Assembly: GCA_029013165.1 (NCBI GenBank)
Contig: JAQXMV010000189.1
Location: 1-18,439, forward strand
Origin: Oscillospiraceae bacterium
GTDB taxonomy: Bacteria; Bacillota; Clostridia; Oscillospirales; Acutalibacteraceae
DNA: 18,439 nucleotides
Direction: 5' to 3'
Below, one piece after another: positions 14,444 to 18,439 of the stretch. The notes below the pieces were generated by a model. It was given only the letters and a program-made list of their open reading frames with translations, was not told the DNA's origin and did not search any database. How positions within the stretch are numbered: position 1 is the stretch's first letter; every line of letters starts with the position of its first letter. The translations under genes and the position numbers were made by a program.

Positions 14444-14551
14444 AACAGCTTACACTCTTAGCCTTTGCGTAAAATGGTGAAAGTAAACGAGAAAAGCGCA
14501 GTTCTATGTTATAGACAAAATTATCCCGAAATATTTGTGCAGATTTTTCTG

Positions 14552-15445
14552 TCAATCCAGACCGAAATTGTGAATAAGACCCTCTCTGTTGCGCCAGTCA
14601 TCTTTGACCTTGACCCAGCATTGGAGATTCACCCGGCAGGAGAAGAACTTTTCCATATCCTGCCTTGCGTAGGTGGAGATGCGCTTGAGAGAGGCGCCTT
14701 TTTTGCCGATGATAATGCCCTTATGACTTTCTCTTTCGCAGTAGATTGTTGCCTCAATATCCATCAGATCGGTGTCAGGACGCTCACGCATTTTTTCGAT
14801 GGCCACGGCGACGCCGTGGGGGATTTCCTTGTCCAGGAGACGGAGCATCTTTTCGCGGATAATTTCCGCCGCGATCACTCTTTCCGGCTGATCGGTGAGG
14901 GTGTCATCGGGGAAGAAGTGCTCGGAAGGCATGGCAAGGTTGACCATCTCCTTTTGCAGGCTGTCAAAGCCGTCGCCCTTGGCGGCACTGACGGGAACCA
15001 CGGCGGCAAAATCATAGAGCGCCGACAGTTCCAGGATTCTTGCCATGAGGGCAGATTTTTCTTTTATGGTGTCGGTTTTATTGATGGCGAGGATCACCGG
15101 CATTTTCTGGCTCTTGAATTTTTCGATCAGTTCTTTTTCCGTTTCCCGCAGTTCTCCCTCGGGCTCAACGACAAAAAGACAGGCGTCAACGCCGGAAATG
15201 CTGTCGGAGACAGCCTGCACCATCTTTTCGCCCAGCTTAGTTTTCGGGCGGTGAAAGCCCGGGGTGTCCGTGAAGACAAGCTGAGTTTCGCCGAGGGTGA
15301 GAACGCCCATAATCCGTGTACGGGTGGTCTGGGGCTTGTCTGAGACGATGGCGATCTTTTGTCCCAGCAGTCTGTTGAGAATGGAGGATTTGCCTACATT
15401 GGGTCTGCCGACAATGGCAATGAAGGCGGTTTTGCTTTCAGTCAT
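14552..15445 (-). CDS. era: GTPase Era, 30S ribosome assembly factor
   Basis: Essential GTPase that binds the 3' end of 16S rRNA during small-subunit maturation, 297 aa. G1 is GRPNVGKS (13-20), the switch motif PQTTR (38-42), G3 DTPG (60-63), G4 NKTD (122-125) and G5 SAAKG (153-157). The C-terminal KH domain has GIIIGKKG (243-250), which binds RNA. Length and motifs are standard. AGAGG lies upstream of the ATG. It follows the DUF4015-like gene by 19 bases, so the two probably share a transcript. yqzL-recO lie downstream on the same strand, the common Firmicutes order. Confidence 0.97.
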   Translation of the reverse strand: MTESKTAFIAIVGRPNVGKSSILNRLLGQKIAIVSDKPQTTRTRIMGVLTLGETQLVFTDTPGFHRPKTKLGEKMVQAVSDSISGVDACLFVVEPEGELRETEKELIEKFKSQKMPVILAINKTDTIKEKSALMARILELSALYDFAAVVPVSAAKGDGFDSLQKEMVNLAMPSEHFFPDDTLTDQPERVIAAEIIREKMLRLLDKEIPHGVAVAIEKMRERPDTDLMDIEATIYCERESHKGIIIGKKGASLKRISTYARQDMEKFFSCRVNLQCWVKVKDDWRNREGLIHNFGLD

Positions 15446-15464
15446 GCTTCGTTTTACCTCTTTT

Positions 15465-16667
15465 TCAGTATTCTCCGTTTTCCTCCATGAGGATAAAGGA
15501 GGTGTAGCCGGCTTTCTTCATGGCGCGGCGGTATAAATAGGAATATTCGGAATAGTCGATGATGGGAATGAGGGTTTTGCCCGGATAGTTGACGCTGACG
15601 GAGGAATAAAGGGAAAGTATGGAGACAAAGTCCGTCTTTCTGTCCACGGCCACACTCAGCGGCCGCTCTGCGGTGTCGATGACAATGCCCGGCACACTGC
15701 TTTTTTCCATCGAGCCGAAGAAGATATCCTCTGCGCCGTTTGCCGCGGCGTTGGCCGACATGGAGAAAAGCAGGGTGGCATTTTCGGGCAGAGTCTTTTT
15801 GATCTGATTGATGAAGCTCAGCAAGAGAGCGTTGCGCCCGGAAGAATCTTTTTCGCCGGGATAGGTGGCGCCGTCGGTGTTTTCACCGCCGGGAAACTGG
15901 AGAGACTCCAGAATAAAGCAGTTGATGCCGAGATTTCTCAGCTCGCCGATGATGCCGATGAGATAGCTGCGCACCTTCTTGGAATAGGGATTGAGCCAGG
16001 CTTTTCCGCCCTTTTCGTCGGAACCGTCGAGCCAGTTGACCTCGGTGTTCATGTATTTGACGGCAAGACTGCTGTCGGTCTGCGGCAAAAGCGAATCCTC
16101 AAAGCAGTAGATTCTCGCCGCTACGGTAATGTCCGCATTGCTGAAAAGATTGATGGCTTTTCTGACCGTGTCGTTGTCAAACATGGCCGATTTGCTCAGA
16201 AGAGCCAGCTCTTCCATGGAGGAATAGGCAAGGCGACCCTGCACCGTTTTGAAGTCAATGACCACGCTGTTTGCGTCCTTGCGCTTGATTTGTTTGATCA
16301 GAGAACGGATGTACCGTTCGTCATTCATTCTGGACACAGGCATATAGAGCCCTCTGAGGCCTTCTTCGGCAAGGGCGGAAGCGCCGCCGCTTTCGCCGGC
16401 CTGAACGGTAGGCTCTTCGGTCTGCGGTATGGGCGAATAGGAAATATCCAGTCCCAGCCTGACAAAGAAGAAAGAGACAGCGCAGATGAGGGCAAAGAGG
16501 CAACAGAAAAGAACGGCTCGTTTGATCTGCTTTTTGCCGGCGCGGGGCTTGCTCTTTTCCACAGGTACGAAGCTGCGCGGATATTCTCGTGTGAAAGTAT
16601 AATAGCTTTTTCTGACCCGAGGCCTGTCCACGGGCCGGAAAGCAGGCTTTTTCTTTTTGTGTTTCAT
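15465..16667 (-). CDS. membrane-anchored DUF4015-like (glycoside hydrolase-like) protein
   Basis: Protein of 400 aa with a very basic cytoplasmic N-terminus (1-50), one membrane segment (about 51-72) and an outside domain resembling the DUF4015 / putative glycosyl hydrolase family. Matching features are RGLYMP (105-110), the strand NSVVIDFKTVQGRLAY (133-148), ARIYCFED (184-191), WLNPYSKKVRSYLI (224-237) and ILESLQFPGG (252-261). At that last site relatives commonly have IQFDYVRFP, so the FDY acidic position is replaced by LES, and activity may be altered or lost. A TIM-barrel-like fold acting on wall or surface glycans is a family inference. The start has AAGGAG about 13 bases upstream. The gene precedes era by 19 bases. 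Confidence 0.72.
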   Translation of the reverse strand: MKHKKKKPAFRPVDRPRVRKSYYTFTREYPRSFVPVEKSKPRAGKKQIKRAVLFCCLFALICAVSFFFVRLGLDISYSPIPQTEEPTVQAGESGGASALAEEGLRGLYMPVSRMNDERYIRSLIKQIKRKDANSVVIDFKTVQGRLAYSSMEELALLSKSAMFDNDTVRKAINLFSNADITVAARIYCFEDSLLPQTDSSLAVKYMNTEVNWLDGSDEKGGKAWLNPYSKKVRSYLIGIIGELRNLGINCFILESLQFPGGENTDGATYPGEKDSSGRNALLLSFINQIKKTLPENATLLFSMSANAAANGAEDIFFGSMEKSSVPGIVIDTAERPLSVAVDRKTDFVSILSLYSSVSVNYPGKTLIPIIDYSEYSYLYRRAMKKAGYTSFILMEENGEY

Positions 16668-16722
16668 GGCTTTGCCTTAACTCCTTCCCCGGGCACGAGC
16701 CCCAAGTGGCAAAAATTGTTCG

Positions 16723-16751
16723 TTGATATGTGTGAGAAAATGATGTATCAT
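16723..16751 (+). promoter_or_regulatory. candidate promoter of the mecA-like gene
   Basis: TTGATA (16723-16728), a 17-base spacer and TATCAT (16746-16751), with the start expected near 16758 and AAAGGAG just after it. TATAAA at about 16757 is an alternative -10 without a matching -35. Confidence 0.55.
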
Positions 16752-16775
16752 AGCTCTATAAAAGCAAAGGAGCAA
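16747..16775 (-). promoter_or_regulatory. candidate promoter of the DUF4015-era unit
   Basis: On the minus strand: TTGCTC (16770-16775), 17 bases, TATGAT (16747-16752). Its -10 overlaps the -10 of the divergent mecA-like promoter, so if both are real they compete for polymerase. The -35 is weak, and the call rests on spacing and the -10. Confidence 0.4.
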
Positions 16776-16780
16776 CCACA

Positions 16781-17335
16781 GTGAAAATATCTTGCCTTTC
16801 AGAAACAATAACCGTAATCGAGCTTACGGCTCAGGAGATGACAGACTATGATTTCTCCTTTGAACACAGCGATTATTCCAGCGCCCACACCCGACGGGTA
16901 CTCTGGTCCATCATTGACGAAGCCTCCAAGATTATCGGCAGAGAGGTGGAGGTCACGGAGGGCCTGGAAATTGATTTTCTGCCGGATAAAAGCGGAGGCT
17001 GCATGATGATTATATCCCAGGGATCCGGTCAGGATGATAGCTTATTATATCAGAATGAGGAGACTGTCCTGGAGGGTGACAGTGCAGACGATTTCTTGGA
17101 TTTTGCCAAGGCTGCTCTGTCCTCAGCCGAAAAAAGGGACAGCTCTTTTTATTCTTTGCCCCGACGGTGGCGCATGATTCTGTCCCCGGGCGGTGAAAGC
17201 ATCGTGCGTCTTGCAGGAGAATACGGCCTGAGACTGCTGAGCGAGCCGCTGAGCGCAGAGAGCACCCGTGAGGGTTATTGCTGTGTGATCCCGTCTGACG
17301 CCTTAGAAATACTTGGCGGCTTTGCTACGAAGTAG
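16781..17335 (+). CDS. MecA-like ClpC adaptor protein
   Basis: Protein of 184 aa whose first 80 residues resemble the MecA/YpbH N-terminal domain: an MKISCLSETITVIELTAQEM start, a YDFSFEHSDYSS segment, the helix RRVLWSIIDEASKIIG (39-54) and the strand GGCMMIISQ (72-80). MecA proteins bring substrates to the ClpC-ClpP protease. The middle is acidic (about 81-115). The C-terminal part (about 117-184) is more diverged than in Bacillus MecA, and the whole protein is shorter than the usual 210-220 aa. It begins with GTG, eight bases after AAAGGAG. Its last 33 bases overlap the 3' end of rpe on the other strand. No clpC is in the window. The family assignment is by pattern and is moderately sure. 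Confidence 0.66.
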   Translation: MKISCLSETITVIELTAQEMTDYDFSFEHSDYSSAHTRRVLWSIIDEASKIIGREVEVTEGLEIDFLPDKSGGCMMIISQGSGQDDSLLYQNEETVLEGDSADDFLDFAKAALSSAEKRDSSFYSLPRRWRMILSPGGESIVRLAGEYGLRLLSEPLSAESTREGYCCVIPSDALEILGGFATK

Positions 17336-17965
17336 TGTTATGGTTTCCTTGGGATCGTCACTGCCGAAAATGGCAGAGCCGGCAACGAGAACATTGGCGC
17401 CTGCCTTTGCGGCGGTTTCCACCGTTTCCGGAGAAATGCCTCCGTCAACCTGAATATCCATGTCAAGACCCCTGCGCTCACATTCACGGCGCAGGGCTGT
17501 TATTTTCGGCATCATGTCTGCCATGAAGCTCTGTCCGCCGAAGCCGGGTTCAACGGTCATGATGAGCACCATGCCGAGGCGGTCCAGATAGGGAAAGACT
17601 TTTTCGACGGGTGTGCCGGGCTTGACAGCCAAAGCAGCGATCTTGCCGCTGCTTCGGATCAGCTCGATGGTTTCTTCCACGGGAGAGTCTGATTCCACAT
17701 GAAAGCAGATCACATCGGCACCGGCACGAATAAAGTCGGGAATGTATTTCAGCGGATTGCTGATCATCAGATGCACATCAAAGACCAGATCCGAGTGCTT
17801 GCGCATACATTTGACGATCGGGGCGCCGAGGGTAATATTCGGAACGAAGTGGCCGTCCATCACATCAATGTGAAGCCAGTCGGCTCCGCAATGTTTCATT
17901 TTTTTGAATTCTTCTCCCATTTTGGAATAATCGCAGGAAAGAATTGACGGCGATATTTTGATCAT
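17303..17965 (-). CDS. rpe: ribulose-phosphate 3-epimerase
   Basis: Interconverts D-ribulose 5-phosphate and D-xylulose 5-phosphate in the pentose phosphate pathway, in the cytoplasm. A TIM-barrel protein of 220 aa, the normal length. Metal and catalytic residues are present: His32 and Asp34 (LHIDVMDGHFVPN), His65 (DVHLMI) and Asp174 (VDGGI), with VEPGFGGQSF (138-147) and the phosphate-binding end VAGSAIFG (194-201). GGAGG lies eight bases before the ATG. It follows a sugar symporter gene by 17 bases, so pentose or pentoside use is a possible link. A related epimerase such as allulose-6-phosphate 3-epimerase (AlsE) is a less likely alternative. Its 3' end overlaps the converging mecA-like gene by 33 bases. 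Confidence 0.94.
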   Translation of the reverse strand: MIKISPSILSCDYSKMGEEFKKMKHCGADWLHIDVMDGHFVPNITLGAPIVKCMRKHSDLVFDVHLMISNPLKYIPDFIRAGADVICFHVESDSPVEETIELIRSSGKIAALAVKPGTPVEKVFPYLDRLGMVLIMTVEPGFGGQSFMADMMPKITALRRECERRGLDMDIQVDGGISPETVETAAKAGANVLVAGSAIFGSDDPKETITLLRSKAAKYF

Positions 17966-17982
17966 GGTAGATTCCTCCGTGT

Positions 17983-18439
17983 TTATTTTGTCTGATCGGC
18001 AAGGTTCTTTTTCGCTTCTTTGATGGTGGAAAGAATTTCCCTTTCACGGTAGAAGCAGAACATGATGACAGCCGCAAGGCAGAAACAGCCGCCGACAACA
18101 GCCGTGAGCATGAGACCTTTTTTGCCGATATTTTCGCCTGTGGCGGCACCGATGACGATCAGCGACGGCACGATCATGGTGGCGATGGAGGTGCCCATTT
18201 TTGAGATGAAGCTCCTGGCGGCGCCGAAGACGCCCTCCTGGTTGACGCCGGTCATAACGGTGTCATACTGAATGACATCGCTCATCATGGAACCGGGGAG
18301 AATATTCAGCACGGCAAAGGGGAAAGAAACCACCAACGCAAAGACAATGGCAATGACCATGCTGTTGCCGGGAATGAGATCACAAAGGCAAATGATAAAT
18401 TCTGCGGCGGTGAAAACCACGCAGCCGATGATGATCGGC
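17983..18439 (-). CDS. MFS sugar symporter, GPH family (3' part, runs off the window)
   Basis: The C-terminal 152 or so residues of a multi-pass transporter; the frame stays open to the window edge, so the true start lies beyond 18439. Four hydrophobic segments are visible. The stretch MMSDVIQYDTVMTGVNQEGV followed by FGAARSFISKMG matches the loop and helix typical of the glycoside-pentoside-hexuronide:cation symporters (MelB, XynB-like) and related MFS proteins. It ends with a basic cytoplasmic tail (EAKKNLADQTK). The substrate cannot be read; the next gene, rpe, hints at a pentose or pentoside. An internal GTG at 18420 is not a convincing start because coding continues upstream. Confidence 0.82.
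   Translation of the reverse strand, partial: PIIIGCVVFTAAEFIICLCDLIPGNSMVIAIVFALVVSFPFAVLNILPGSMMSDVIQYDTVMTGVNQEGVFGAARSFISKMGTSIATMIVPSLIVIGAATGENIGKKGLMLTAVVGGCFCLAAVIMFCFYREREILSTIKEAKKNLADQTK

Noticed and set aside
14465..15343. A 292-codon open frame opposite era
   Set aside because: It mirrors the era coding frame. The GTPase and KH motifs are on the minus strand, and no upstream signal supports the plus-strand frame.
18418..18420. GTG as the start of the transporter gene
   Set aside because: The reading frame continues upstream with hydrophobic codons to the window edge, and the visible part corresponds only to the C-terminal third of a symporter.

Overview
The window looks like a chromosomal segment of a Gram-positive anaerobe of the class Clostridia, probably near Oscillospiraceae/Ruminococcaceae. 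The evidence is a gene set typical of Firmicutes (YqzL-RecO, Era, MutS2 with a Smr domain, a MecA-like adaptor, Rrf2-IscS-IscU), strong AAGGAGG-type ribosome binding sites, consensus SigA-like promoters, and the absence of Gram-negative outer-membrane genes. This is inferred from gene families only. There is no rRNA, tRNA, CRISPR array, phage or insertion sequence. Coding density is about 93 percent, and no gap longer than 300 bases lacks a gene.

Layout. (1) 1-1600: a single-gene murD unit on the minus strand, with its own promoter and terminator. (2) 1669-4932: a two-gene minus-strand operon of a cytoplasmic GH3 glycosidase followed by a TlpA-like thioredoxin-fold lipoprotein. (3) 5025-8684: a divergent plus-strand operon of a membrane-anchored double-FHA protein, a SEDS-family glycan polymerase (FtsW/RodA/SpoVE type) and a short class B penicillin-binding protein. 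It ends in a complex hairpin region shared with the converging isc operon. (4) 8699-10839: an Rrf2-family regulator, a cysteine desulfurase and an IscU scaffold on the minus strand, with a promoter and a palindromic operator candidate. (5) 10959-14342: yqzL-recO-mutS2 on the minus strand, ended by a strong terminator. (6) 14384-14443: an unexplained imperfect inverted repeat. (7) 14552-16667: era and a membrane-anchored DUF4015/GH-like protein. (8) 16781-18439: a MecA-like adaptor on the plus strand, whose 3' end overlaps a converging rpe. Rpe follows the 3' end of an MFS sugar symporter gene that runs off the window.

The genes form three working groups. The first is cell wall synthesis: MurD makes a peptidoglycan precursor, and the SEDS-PBP pair polymerises and cross-links it, probably under FHA-linked phosphorylation control. 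The second is iron-sulfur cluster assembly with autoregulation by an Rrf2/IscR-type sensor. The third is genome and ribosome maintenance (RecO, MutS2, Era, YqzL).

I found no clear evidence of a wholly new defence or mobile system. The most interesting points are the FHA-SEDS-short PBP module, which resembles the actinobacterial fhaB-rodA-pbpA arrangement and has a degenerate second FHA domain; the three-armed hairpin region at 8617-8684; the isc operator; and the inverted repeat near yqzL.
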